From Thereva unica (Eukaryota; Arthropoda; Insecta; Diptera; Therevidae): a DNA stretch of 64,000 nt. Below, in pieces: positions 1 to 10,300 of the stretch; position 1 is the stretch's first letter; each line of letters starts with the position of its first letter. Under the pieces are notes generated by a model, which was not told the origin of the DNA, made no database searches, and was given only the letters and a program-made list of their open reading frames with translations. The stretch lies in contig OX465281.1 in NCBI GenBank assembly GCA_949987705.1, forward strand, positions 175,722,516-175,786,515. The letters are read 5' to 3'. Made by a program: the position numbers and the translations under genes.

Positions 1-675
1 AATGTTTTTTGGCACCTCAATGAAGTCGATATAGTTTTTAGTTCGCAAGTCGATATAGTTTTTAGTTCGCGCGGTATTGTGCAGGTACAAAAATCACTTG
101 TCATTTTACCAAAAACCGCTGGACCTAATATTATAAAAATCTTTTCAGATTATATTGTCGCTAATGCGCTTCGAACGGCACCTCAAGTAAGTCAATATCT
201 TTCGTGGTTCGGGCGATATCGTGCAGGTACAAAAATCACTTACGTCGCTTAAACAAAAAAACGGCTGGACCGAATTTATGAAAATCTTTTCAGATCATAT
301 TTTGGTTAATACTCTTCGAACGCACGTCAACTAAGTCGATATCTTTTATAGTTCGCGCGATATCGTGCAGGTACAAAAATCACTTAAGTCATTTAAACCA
401 AAAAACCGCTGGACCGAATATTATAAAAATCTTTTCAGATTATATTGTCGCTAATACGCTTCGAACGACACCTCAACGAAGTCGATATCAGTTTTGGTTC
501 GCGCGATATCGTGCAGGAAAAAATGACCACATCCGTACGCACATACACACACACACATACTTCCTTCCAATTTTTTGCTTAAAATGCTCCTGGGACCTTG
601 AAAGATGAAAATACGTTGAAATTTTCGATTTTGATTTTCGGACCGATTACAATAACTTCCTATACTGGGAAGTTA
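1..675 (+). repeat. R1 repeat family, copy 1 (right part)
   Basis: This is the right part of a moderately repeated element; its left end lies outside the window. It holds diverged tandem units of about 143-147 bp, each containing a GATATCGTGCAGG-like core, a CACTTA(A/C)GTC segment and CTTTTCAGAT. A CA microsatellite and an A-rich tail follow the motif ATACTGGGAAGTT (about 661-673). The same unit and the same end recur at 18,398-19,450 and, inverted, at 55,015-56,351. The right edge abuts gypsy coding sequence directly, so R1 inserted into Gypsy A. Short ORFs here carry no recognisable domain. An A-rich 3' end suggests a non-autonomous retroposon, but this is inference. Confidence 0.75.
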
Positions 676-1495
676 AAAAATAAGGAACAACTTCCTTGGC
701 CCGCAGAATGTCAACAAGCGTTCTTCGACGTGAAAGCCGCAATGGCTGCAGCAGTAATGCTGATACTTCCACTAGAGGATGCTAAATATAGCGTCACAAC
801 TGATGCTTCCGATTTTGCTATCGGAGCTGTGCTGGAACAATTTAACGGTCACAGATGGCAACCATTAGCTTTCTTTTCTAAGAAGCTATCATCTGCTCAA
901 CGAAATTATTCTGCATTCGATCGCGAACTACTCGCAATCTTTGCAGCAATAAAACATTTTCGGTACTTTGGTGAAGGAAGAAATTTCGTGGTCTACCTAC
1001 ACTGACCACAAACCTTTAATACATGCCCTTCACACAAAAACCGAAAGATCTCCCCGCCAAACAAGACACCTGAGCCTAATTTCCCAGTTCACAACAGACA
1101 TCAGACATGTCTCTGGGAAACAAAACGTTGTCGCAGATTATTTATCTCGCTCATTAGCGGCCGACAACGTTGACACAATCACCTTCGATTTGCCACATCT
1201 GGCGAAAGCACAAGAAGGTGACAAAGAGTTACAACGACTCCAAGAGCATCCCAGTAGTAGCTCTAAGGTAAAACTAATACTCACACCAATCCCTTTCACA
1301 ACTCATGAAGTTTGGTGTGAGATTAGCACGGATACATTACGCCCATATATACCTTCATCATTAAGAAAATTAGCATTCAATGCTGAACATAGCTTGTCGC
1401 ATCCAGGCATACGCGCCACAAGGCAAGCTATCACTAAAAAATATTTTTGGCTAGCTATCAACAAAGACTGTAACAACTGGTCTAGATCCTGCATA
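676..1495 (+). pseudogene. Gypsy A pol fragment: RNase H and start of integrase
   Basis: This is part of a Ty3/gypsy pol polyprotein. RNase H is recognised from TTDASDFAIGAVL and the FFSKKLSSAQRNYS region, followed by TDHKPLIHAL. The N-terminal HHCC zinc finger of integrase follows (HSLSHPGIRATR, then the first Cys of the C-x-x-C pair). The frame breaks near 985-1000, where CTAC is duplicated in tandem (a 4-bp insertion), so RNase H runs in one frame and its continuation in another. The RT proper is missing, because R1 copy 1 lies immediately upstream. On the right the frame is cut by BEL-1 inside the zinc finger and resumes at 13,842. It belongs to the same clade as Gypsy B but is a distinct family. 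Confidence 0.9.
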
Positions 1496-2747
1496 TGTGC
1501 CGTGATCACCTAATTGTCACCCCTTAAAAAATCACCTTATTTATAATTCTAACTTTATTGAAAATTCTAACCTTTATACAATTAATTTCTTAAATCTATA
1601 ATTCATACAATTCAACTTTAAACTTTCATATAATTCATATAATTCATATAATATAATTGATGGTTTTCTAATAATTTCATTTATTCATTCAACAAAAACT
1701 TAACTTATATGGATATTGCCAAAAAAATTGCCTTGAAAATATTAGCTGCGTTCCTTCGTTTTCTGGGATGCTTTCCTTGGCTGGATTCGATGTACTGGGT
1801 TACTCAAGTTCACAATTTCTCTGAGTAGATGGCGCGGACTTTGTAGAAAATTGATGGTTTCGGCTCGATTGCTGCTTGTTTCGGCTCTGCTTGGTTGTTT
1901 TGGATGTTGTCTATCACTGGTGTGCTGGTTTACGTGTTGCTGGATATAACTATGATTGATTAGCGTAAGGAGTTATATTGGGATGCTGTCTCAATTCTAC
2001 AGCTTAGGATGTTGACGGTACAATACTCCGTCAACTGATTCGGATTTGATTATCGTAAGGGGTTATATTGGGATGCTGTCTCAATTCTACAGCTTAGGAT
2101 GTTGACGGTACAATACTCCGTCAACTGATTTGGATTGGGAATTATAGATTTTTAGGTTATCAGGCTCAATTCTCCTGATTGGGTGAGATCACTATAGTTT
2201 TCCTAGGCTCAGTTCTCCTGGGAAAGATCGAAGTGATCTGAGTCTTTTCGCCCAAGTGCTGCGATATTTATTGGGAACATGGCCATGGGCAATTTTGGAA
2301 AGCAATTTGGTGGGGCATTGGAATTGGAATTGGATTCACTTCTTTGTGTGCGTGCCCCTTCTTATATTTATATCAGCTGTCTTATTTTGACATATCTTCT
2401 GATGGCGCATGAAACAGGTAAGGGAATATTTATTTTATGATTTTATTTATAATTAATGTATTTTTATGTATTTTCAGGAGTTTTTAGTGGGCGGAGCGAT
2501 TGGTCTGCTATGTATCTTGGTTTGGGCTTACCAGGTAGGTAATTTGTGTTGTTTAATTATGGTTTATAATTTGTTTACCTTCTAGATTTTCTTGGATTCG
2601 GGAGTGAAGCTATTTGGCTGGAAGAATTATTTTAGATGTCGCCGGTGGTTTTTTTATTAGATAAGTTTTTTTTTTTTTTTTTAATTATATAATTGAATGT
2701 ATTCTTTGTGGTTCTTTTCTTGTTTATTTTCAGGTGCTGCCGCAACA
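1496..2747 (-). repeat. BEL-1 3' LTR
   Basis: In element orientation this LTR reads TGTTGCGGCAGC ... CGGCACA. It contains a 90-bp tandem duplication (about 1957-2136); each copy carries the hairpin GTTGACGG-N9-CCGTCAAC. On the opposite (plus) strand it has three intron-like GT...AG intervals (2418-2477, 2535-2585, 2665-2733), discussed under findings. No long ORF is present. Confidence 0.95.
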
Positions 2748-2760
2748 TACTCCCCGCCTT
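2748..2760 (-). other. BEL-1 polypurine tract
   Basis: On the minus strand the purine-rich AAGGCGGGGAGTA lies immediately upstream of the 3' LTR. This is the expected position of the primer for plus-strand DNA synthesis. BEL-2 has a matching tract (AACGGGGGGGAGTA). Confidence 0.85.
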
Positions 2761-2942
2761 GACATCGCTGCGATGTCAACAATTTTCAATACTTGGAGTG
2801 AAGGTGCCTGTGGTTCTGTTGGAAGAAATTGTTTTTCAGTTTTGTTGTTGTTGCTCCCCCTTCCTTTTTTTTTTAAATAAAAGTATTCATGTTTAAATTT
2901 TTATGGTTTTTTATTTCAAATTTCCTTTATTTCTTTTTTTTG

Positions 2943-3431
2943 TTAAGGTTTGTTATTATTTTCTTCTTTTGATAATTGGTTTTGCTGAATTTTGACCTTC
3001 AGCTTATTGTCCGCCGTTTTCTGAAAGCGGATGATTCTTCCATCTACCCTGGTGCGGTAAGATTTCTTTGCACTACGAATGTTTTCCCAGGGTAGTGGCA
3101 GGTCCTTAATTTGTGTCCATATTTCTTGACTAATTATGAGGTCAGGTGGTGGCTGAGCCCTCCGCTCTCTGTATTCCTCCAACGTTATCCTTTTTCGTGG
3201 AGGCTGGAGATGGGGTCTTGCTTCGTGTGCTGGAGGGTGGTGCCTTGATGTAGGAATTCGTCTTGGCTGGGTTAATTTTCTGACTTCTGGGCCGGCCGGG
3301 AGAGCTTCAAAGGGTTTTTTCGTCCTTGGCTTTTCTGGAGATTTAATTTTTGTTTTTAAAACTTTCACGGTCGGTACTTCCTTTGGCGGTGTGGTCAGCC
3401 TTGGCACGTCATCTATCCATAGATAATCCAT
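2943..3431 (-). CDS. BEL-1 accessory ORF of unknown function (162 aa)
   Basis: This is an intact ORF between the end of pol and the 3' LTR, in the position where some LTR elements carry an extra gene. The protein is rich in proline and basic residues. Its N-terminal half looks disordered; the middle has a KRITLEEYRERR segment; the C-terminal part contains SQEIWTQIKDLPLPWENI and a lysine-rich tail. There is no signal peptide, no membrane segment and no cysteine pattern, so it is not an envelope protein. The length of open frame in an otherwise AT-rich 3' region suggests it is, or recently was, translated, perhaps from a spliced or subgenomic RNA. Function unknown; a nucleic-acid-binding or packaging role is only a guess. 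Confidence 0.6.
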   Translation of the reverse strand: MDYLWIDDVPRLTTPPKEVPTVKVLKTKIKSPEKPRTKKPFEALPAGPEVRKLTQPRRIPTSRHHPPAHEARPHLQPPRKRITLEEYRERRAQPPPDLIISQEIWTQIKDLPLPWENIRSAKKSYRTRVDGRIIRFQKTADNKLKVKIQQNQLSKEENNNKP

Positions 3432-3640
3432 TGAAAAAAATATAATAATTTGTTCACTGGTACTTTGTAGTTGTCTGGTAGTTCCTTGACTAACTTATTC
3501 GTTTCCCGCCTGGATTTTAGTGACTAATTTTACAACGGTTTTTAACGTTTTTGGTTGTTTAGCAGTTGGTAATTTGTAACTTTGGCTGGTTTGTGTCAAT
3601 GATAATTACTGGGCGGAAGTGTCTCATTAGGAGTCTAAAA

Positions 3641-6600
3641 TTAATTATTATTATGCAGGATTTTTAACACTTTAGGATCTTGGTTGCTTGACTCCATTTC
3701 GATCGGTAATAGACATATTTTTGAGGTAGGTCGTTTTAGTACCGAATTTTTGGTTTTGATTGTAACCACTCGAACTAAATTATCGGAACCAGGGTGGATT
3801 TCAGTTATGCGCCCTAGTAACCATCGTGAAGGTGGTAAATTATCCTCCTTTAGTAGGACTAATTGGCCAACTCGTAGGTTGTCGTGAATTTTTATCCATT
3901 TGGGTCGTTGTTGGAGGCGAGAAAGATATTCCGTGTTCCATCGTTTCCAGAAAGATTGGTATAGGTGTTGCACAAACTGCCACCGGTCTAAGCGATGTTC
4001 ATTGGATTCTAGTACTGATGGCTCGGGAGGTGTCATTAGTGTATCTCCAATGAGAAAGTGTGCTGGCGTTAATGGTGTGAAATCTTCTGGATCACTGCTT
4101 AATTCGCATAATGGTCTGGAGTTTAGACAAGCCTCGATTTGGGTTAGAACCGTGCTGAATTCCTCATATGTAAGTATTGAGTTTCCCAAAATTCGCTTCA
4201 TGTGGTATTTAGTTGACCGTACGCCTGATTCCCATAGGCCTCCGAAGTGAGGTGCTGATGGAGGGTTAAAATGGAACTGTACCCCTTCGGTTTCTAGTAG
4301 AGATGCAATTTCCATGTTTATGCCATTGATCATTTGTGATGTTTGCCTTGTGAGTATGCGATTTGCTCCTACAAAATTGGATCCATTGTCGCAGTAGATG
4401 TCACTAGCCATGCCTCTTCTTGAGATGAATCGACGATACGCTGCAATGAAACCTTGTGTGCTGAGGTCAGTTACTATCTCAATATGTAACGCTTTGGTGG
4501 CCATACATATAAATATTGCGATGTACCCCTTATATGTTTTTGATCCTCTGCCTTTATGATTTTTTAGATCAAAGGGCCCACAATAGTCAATGCCAGTATG
4601 ACTGAAGGGTCTTGAGGTCCTTACCCTTTGATATGGTAGTTCGCCCATCAATTGTTCCTGTCCTTTAGCCTTCTGTCTGTAACAAGTGATGCATCTGTGA
4701 ATTTGATGGCGAATGGTGTTTCTAGCATTTAATATCCAGTATTTATTTAGAATGACGCTTAACATTAACTGAGGTCCTCCATGTAAAGTTTCCTTGTGGT
4801 ATCTATCTATTAATAATTTGGTGAATGGGTCTTTGTCTGGCAAGATTACTGGATGTTTTTCATCATAGCGTAATGTTGAATGTCGTAATCGTCCGCCTAC
4901 TCTTAAGAGTCCGTCCTGATCAATGAATGGTGTCAATTTCCTTAATGCACTTTTTTTGTTTACACCTTGATTTTTGGATAGGGATTTAAACTCTTCAGGG
5001 AAATGTCGTTGCTGGACGATTTTTAATAATGTGAGTAGGGAATTTCGGATCTCAGTGTTGGTGAGATAGCCCTTGGATTTTTCTATTGTCCTCCTTTGAC
5101 AGTTGTTTTTAAATCTTTTACAATATGCAACTACTCTTAGCAGCTTGGTAAGTGAAGAAAATCTTGTAGTAATGTCGTCTGCTTTAACTGCGGTTAAACA
5201 ACAGGGTGGCTGTTTTCGGGATTCCAGATTGGTTGATTGTGTTATCTTCGTGATTGGCCATTCAGCTTTTGGTTTTTGTAGCCATTCAGGGCCCTTCCAC
5301 CATAGTGTGTGATTCTTCAATTCTTCTGGTGATAGCCCTCTGGTGGCGCAGTCGGCTGGGTTTTGTTTGGAGGAGACGTGTCCCCATTTCACTTCCTTTA
5401 GCAATTCATGGATGAGTGATACTCGGTTGGCGATGAACGATTTCCACTTGGATGGATGTCCATTTAGCCATGCTAGTGTTATTTCCGAATCTGTCCAAGC
5501 GAAAGTAGGTGTTGTATCCGTGGTTTTTAGCGCTTTCTTTATACAGCTGATTAATTTTGCAAGTAGTACCGCTCCACATAACTCTAAACGTGGGAGTGAG
5601 ACTACCTTTATTGGTGCCACTTTGGTTTTGGCGGTAAGGATGTTGGCTTTTCTAATTCCGTTTTGAATCGTGCAGTAGTAGACGATCGCTGCATAAGCTT
5701 GTGTGGATGCGTCGCTGAATCCATGGATTTCTACCTTGGTATGTGTGTCTAACGTGTTTAGCCATCTTGGAATCTGGATTTGGTCTATCTTGCGAAGCTC
5801 TTGGTGATACTTTATCCAATCTGATTGTAACTCTAGTGGTGGAACATCATCCCAGTCTATTTTAGCCAACCATAACCGTTGAATCATAATTTTTGCCGGT
5901 ATAATTATTGGTGATGCCCATCCTAGTGGATCAAATAATTTTGAGATTGCTGACAACATTGTTCGTTTGGTCATAGGTTCTACTCGTAGTTCTTCCTTCA
6001 AAGTGTAGGACAGTGTATCATTTCTCGGATTCCAATAAATGCCAAGGGTTTTCACTTTGTCTTGTGCGTTTATATTGAAGGACAATTCTATTTCTCTTAA
6101 TTCTGTTGGTATAGTTTCTAGGAGTTGTGGAGAGTTCGAAACCCATTTTCTTAGTTGAAACCCGCCAGATGTCATGAGGTTTTGAAGTTGTTGTTGTTTA
6201 ATGATAGCCTCTTCTATAGTGGGTGCCCCTGACATTAGGTCGTCGACGTAGAAATCGGTTTTGGCAGCAGCTGATCCAATTGGATAATTTGTTTGTTCAT
6301 CGATGGATAACTGTTTTATGATTCTGGTCGCTAGATATGGAGCGCTTTTTGTTCCAAACGTGACGGTGAGTAATCGAAAGTCCTGAACAGGAGCTTGTAC
6401 TGACTCACGCCATACAATTCTCTGGTAATCAGCATGATGTTTTGCTATTCGAATCTGCCTATACATTTTTGTAATATCCGCTGTAAATGCAATGTGATTG
6501 AGGCGCCATCTAAGGAGGATCGAAAATAGATCGTCTTGCTGAGGAGGTCCATTTAGCAATATGTCGTTGAGTGATGTACCAGTACTTGATGGTGCTGAAG

Positions 6601-7312
6601 CATTGAAGACTACACGTAGCTTTGTTGTAGTACTATCTTCCTTTATGACCGAATGATGCGGTAGATAGAAGTTTGGATCCTGTGGATATGAGTTGTTGGC
6701 CTCTGTGGGAGTTAGCGGCTCCATGTGATTGAGTGTAAGATATTCCTTTAGGCAATCGTTGTAGAGTTTTTTCTGGTCTGGATTCTTACTTAACCGAGTT
6801 TCCGATCGGTATAAGCACGAGACTGCTCGAGGTCGAGATGTTCCTAGGCGTATGTTGTCTTCAGCAAATGGTAGTTGAACCTCGTACTGTCCATTGGGGA
6901 GTCGTTTGTGTGTTTTTTGGAAAATTTCTTCACACCGTTGTTCTTCCATAGTTAAGGGCTTCTCTGCGGTGATTTCTTCCAATTCCCAAAATTGTGTTAA
7001 CTGCTGTTGTAAATCAGCTGTAATGTGGAAACTGTTTACCTTGATAGTTGGTGTAAGGTCATTAACTATTCCAGATAAGATCCATCCCAACGATGTTTCT
7101 TGGGCGAGGGGAATTTCAGTGTTATCAGGTATGATGGTCCCCTTCCTGATAATTTGGCCGTAAATATCAGCACCCAACAATAGATCGATTTTGGCCGGAC
7201 TGTAATACCAGGGGTCTGCTAGATTGAGCTGGTTTATGTGATGCCACTCTTGATTGTAGACCCTTCTTGATGGTAGGAAACTAGTAACCTTCTTTGTTAC
7301 CAGCGCACTCAT
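3641..7312 (-). CDS. BEL-1 pol, second tandem copy (RT-RNase H-integrase, complete C-terminus)
   Basis: This 1223-residue ORF repeats residues 556 onward of the upstream gag-pol ORF and adds the true C-terminus. In order it has the tail of the BEL-type protease domain (about 1-80), RT with YVDD at about 355-358, RNase H from about 528 (HGFSDAS), the integrase HHCC finger (H839, H844, C874, C877), a DDE core (D909, D975, E1028) and the C-terminal domain ending at LHNNN. All catalytic residues are present. It starts 2 nt beyond the stop of the upstream ORF and lacks gag and the protease active site, so alone it could not form a full polyprotein. Its ATG is an internal methionine, so translation would need reinitiation or a different mRNA. 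Confidence 0.9.
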   Translation of the reverse strand: MSALVTKKVTSFLPSRRVYNQEWHHINQLNLADPWYYSPAKIDLLLGADIYGQIIRKGTIIPDNTEIPLAQETSLGWILSGIVNDLTPTIKVNSFHITADLQQQLTQFWELEEITAEKPLTMEEQRCEEIFQKTHKRLPNGQYEVQLPFAEDNIRLGTSRPRAVSCLYRSETRLSKNPDQKKLYNDCLKEYLTLNHMEPLTPTEANNSYPQDPNFYLPHHSVIKEDSTTTKLRVVFNASAPSSTGTSLNDILLNGPPQQDDLFSILLRWRLNHIAFTADITKMYRQIRIAKHHADYQRIVWRESVQAPVQDFRLLTVTFGTKSAPYLATRIIKQLSIDEQTNYPIGSAAAKTDFYVDDLMSGAPTIEEAIIKQQQLQNLMTSGGFQLRKWVSNSPQLLETIPTELREIELSFNINAQDKVKTLGIYWNPRNDTLSYTLKEELRVEPMTKRTMLSAISKLFDPLGWASPIIIPAKIMIQRLWLAKIDWDDVPPLELQSDWIKYHQELRKIDQIQIPRWLNTLDTHTKVEIHGFSDASTQAYAAIVYYCTIQNGIRKANILTAKTKVAPIKVVSLPRLELCGAVLLAKLISCIKKALKTTDTTPTFAWTDSEITLAWLNGHPSKWKSFIANRVSLIHELLKEVKWGHVSSKQNPADCATRGLSPEELKNHTLWWKGPEWLQKPKAEWPITKITQSTNLESRKQPPCCLTAVKADDITTRFSSLTKLLRVVAYCKRFKNNCQRRTIEKSKGYLTNTEIRNSLLTLLKIVQQRHFPEEFKSLSKNQGVNKKSALRKLTPFIDQDGLLRVGGRLRHSTLRYDEKHPVILPDKDPFTKLLIDRYHKETLHGGPQLMLSVILNKYWILNARNTIRHQIHRCITCYRQKAKGQEQLMGELPYQRVRTSRPFSHTGIDYCGPFDLKNHKGRGSKTYKGYIAIFICMATKALHIEIVTDLSTQGFIAAYRRFISRRGMASDIYCDNGSNFVGANRILTRQTSQMINGINMEIASLLETEGVQFHFNPPSAPHFGGLWESGVRSTKYHMKRILGNSILTYEEFSTVLTQIEACLNSRPLCELSSDPEDFTPLTPAHFLIGDTLMTPPEPSVLESNEHRLDRWQFVQHLYQSFWKRWNTEYLSRLQQRPKWIKIHDNLRVGQLVLLKEDNLPPSRWLLGRITEIHPGSDNLVRVVTIKTKNSVLKRPTSKICLLPIEMESSNQDPKVLKILHNNN

Positions 7313-7314
7313 CC

Positions 7315-10300
7315 TTACTGCGAAGTCCTTGTTCTCTCCTCCTCATCCTCCTTTAGTAGGACTAATTGGCCAACTCGTAGGTTGTCGTGAATTTTTATCC
7401 ATTTGGGTCGTTGTTGGAGGCGAGAAAGATATTCCGTGTTCCATCGTTTCCAGAAAGATTGGTATAGGTGTTGCACAAACTGCCACCGGTCTAAGCGATG
7501 TTCATTGGATTCTAGTACTGATGGCTCGGGAGGTGTCATTAGTGTATCTCCAATGAGAAAGTGTGCTGGCGTTAATGGTGTGAAATCTTCTGGATCACTG
7601 CTTAATTCGCATAATGGTCTGGAGTTTAGACAAGCCTCGATTTGGGTTAGAACCGTGCTGAATTCCTCATATGTAAGTATTGAGTTTCCCAAAATTCGCT
7701 TCATGTGGTATTTAGTTGACCGTACGCCTGATTCCCATAGGCCTCCGAAGTGAGGTGCTGATGGAGGGTTAAAATGGAACTGTACCCCTTCGGTTTCTAG
7801 TAGAGATGCAATTTCCATGTTTATGCCATTGATCATTTGTGATGTTTGCCTTGTGAGTATGCGATTTGCTCCTACAAAATTGGATCCATTGTCGCAGTAG
7901 ATGTCACTAGCCATGCCTCTTCTTGAGATGAATCGACGATACGCTGCAATGAAACCTTGTGTGCTGAGGTCAGTTACTATCTCAATATGTAACGCTTTGG
8001 TGGCCATACATATAAATATTGCGATGTACCCCTTATATGTTTTTGATCCTCTGCCTTTATGATTTTTTAGATCAAAGGGCCCACAATAGTCAATGCCAGT
8101 ATGACTGAAGGGTCTTGAGGTCCTTACCCTTTGATATGGTAGTTCGCCCATCAATTGTTCCTGTCCTTTAGCCTTCTGTCTGTAACAAGTGATGCATCTG
8201 TGAATTTGATGGCGAATGGTGTTTCTAGCATTTAATATCCAGTATTTATTTAGAATGACGCTTAACATTAACTGAGGTCCTCCATGTAAAGTTTCCTTGT
8301 GGTATCTATCTATTAATAATTTGGTGAATGGGTCTTTGTCTGGCAAGATTACTGGATGTTTTTCATCATAGCGTAATGTTGAATGTCGTAATCGTCCGCC
8401 TACTCTTAAGAGTCCGTCCTGATCAATGAATGGTGTCAATTTCCTTAATGCACTTTTTTTGTTTACACCTTGATTTTTGGATAGGGATTTAAACTCTTCA
8501 GGGAAATGTCGTTGCTGGACGATTTTTAATAATGTGAGTAGGGAATTTCGGATCTCAGTGTTGGTGAGATAGCCCTTGGATTTTTCTATTGTCCTCCTTT
8601 GACAGTTGTTTTTAAATCTTTTACAATATGCAACTACTCTTAGCAGCTTGGTAAGTGAAGAAAATCTTGTAGTAATGTCGTCTGCTTTAACTGCGGTTAA
8701 ACAACAGGGTGGCTGTTTTCGGGATTCCAGATTGGTTGATTGTGTTATCTTCGTGATTGGCCATTCAGCTTTTGGTTTTTGTAGCCATTCAGGGCCCTTC
8801 CACCATAGTGTGTGATTCTTCAATTCTTCTGGTGATAGCCCTCTGGTGGCGCAGTCGGCTGGGTTTTGTTTGGAGGAGACGTGTCCCCATTTCACTTCCT
8901 TTAGCAATTCATGGATGAGTGATACTCGGTTGGCGATGAACGATTTCCACTTGGATGGATGTCCATTTAGCCATGCTAGTGTTATTTCCGAATCTGTCCA
9001 AGCGAAAGTAGGTGTTGTATCCGTGGTTTTTAGCGCTTTCTTTATACAGCTGATTAATTTTGCAAGTAGTACCGCTCCACATAACTCTAAACGTGGGAGT
9101 GAGACTACCTTTATTGGTGCCACTTTGGTTTTGGCGGTAAGGATGTTGGCTTTTCTAATTCCGTTTTGAATCGTGCAGTAGTAGACGATCGCTGCATAAG
9201 CTTGTGTGGATGCGTCGCTGAATCCATGGATTTCTACCTTGGTATGTGTGTCTAACGTGTTTAGCCATCTTGGAATCTGGATTTGGTCTATCTTGCGAAG
9301 CTCTTGGTGATACTTTATCCAATCTGATTGTAACTCTAGTGGTGGAACATCATCCCAGTCTATTTTAGCCAACCATAACCGTTGAATCATAATTTTTGCC
9401 GGTATAATTATTGGTGATGCCCATCCTAGTGGATCAAATAATTTTGAGATTGCTGACAACATTGTTCGTTTGGTCATAGGTTCTACTCGTAGTTCTTCCT
9501 TCAAAGTGTAGGACAGTGTATCATTTCTCGGATTCCAATAAATGCCAAGGGTTTTCACTTTGTCTTGTGCGTTTATATTGAAGGACAATTCTATTTCTCT
9601 TAATTCTGTTGGTATAGTTTCTAGGAGTTGTGGAGAGTTCGAAACCCATTTTCTTAGTTGAAACCCGCCAGATGTCATGAGGTTTTGAAGTTGTTGTTGT
9701 TTAATGATAGCCTCTTCTATAGTGGGTGCCCCTGACATTAGGTCGTCGACGTAGAAATCGGTTTTGGCAGCAGCTGATCCAATTGGATAATTTGTTTGTT
9801 CATCGATGGATAACTGTTTTATGATTCTGGTCGCTAGATATGGAGCGCTTTTTGTTCCAAACGTGACGGTGAGTAATCGAAAGTCCTGAACAGGAGCTTG
9901 TACTGACTCACGCCATACAATTCTCTGGTAATCAGCATGATGTTTTGCTATTCGAATCTGCCTATACATTTTTGTAATATCCGCTGTAAATGCAATGTGA
10001 TTGAGGCGCCATCTAAGGAGGATCGAAAATAGATCGTCTTGCTGAGGAGGTCCATTTAGCAATATGTCGTTGAGTGATGTACCAGTACTTGATGGTGCTG
10101 AAGCATTGAAGACTACACGTAGCTTTGTTGTAGTACTATCTTCCTTTATGACCGAATGATGCGGTAGATAGAAGTTTGGATCCTGTGGATATGAGTTGTT
10201 GGCCTCTGTGGGAGTTAGCGGCTCCATGTGATTGAGTGTAAGATATTCCTTTAGGCAATCGTTGTAGAGTTTTTTCTGGTCTGGATTCTTACTTAACCGA

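Noticed and set aside
598..675. Start codon and first 25 or so residues fused to gypsy RNase H; the same residues precede an RTE-like RT at 55,096
   Set aside because: They come from the end of the R1 repeat, which happens to be open. They are not part of either protein.
2943..3431. Envelope gene making BEL-1 an endogenous retrovirus
   Set aside because: No signal peptide, membrane segment, furin site or cysteine pattern.
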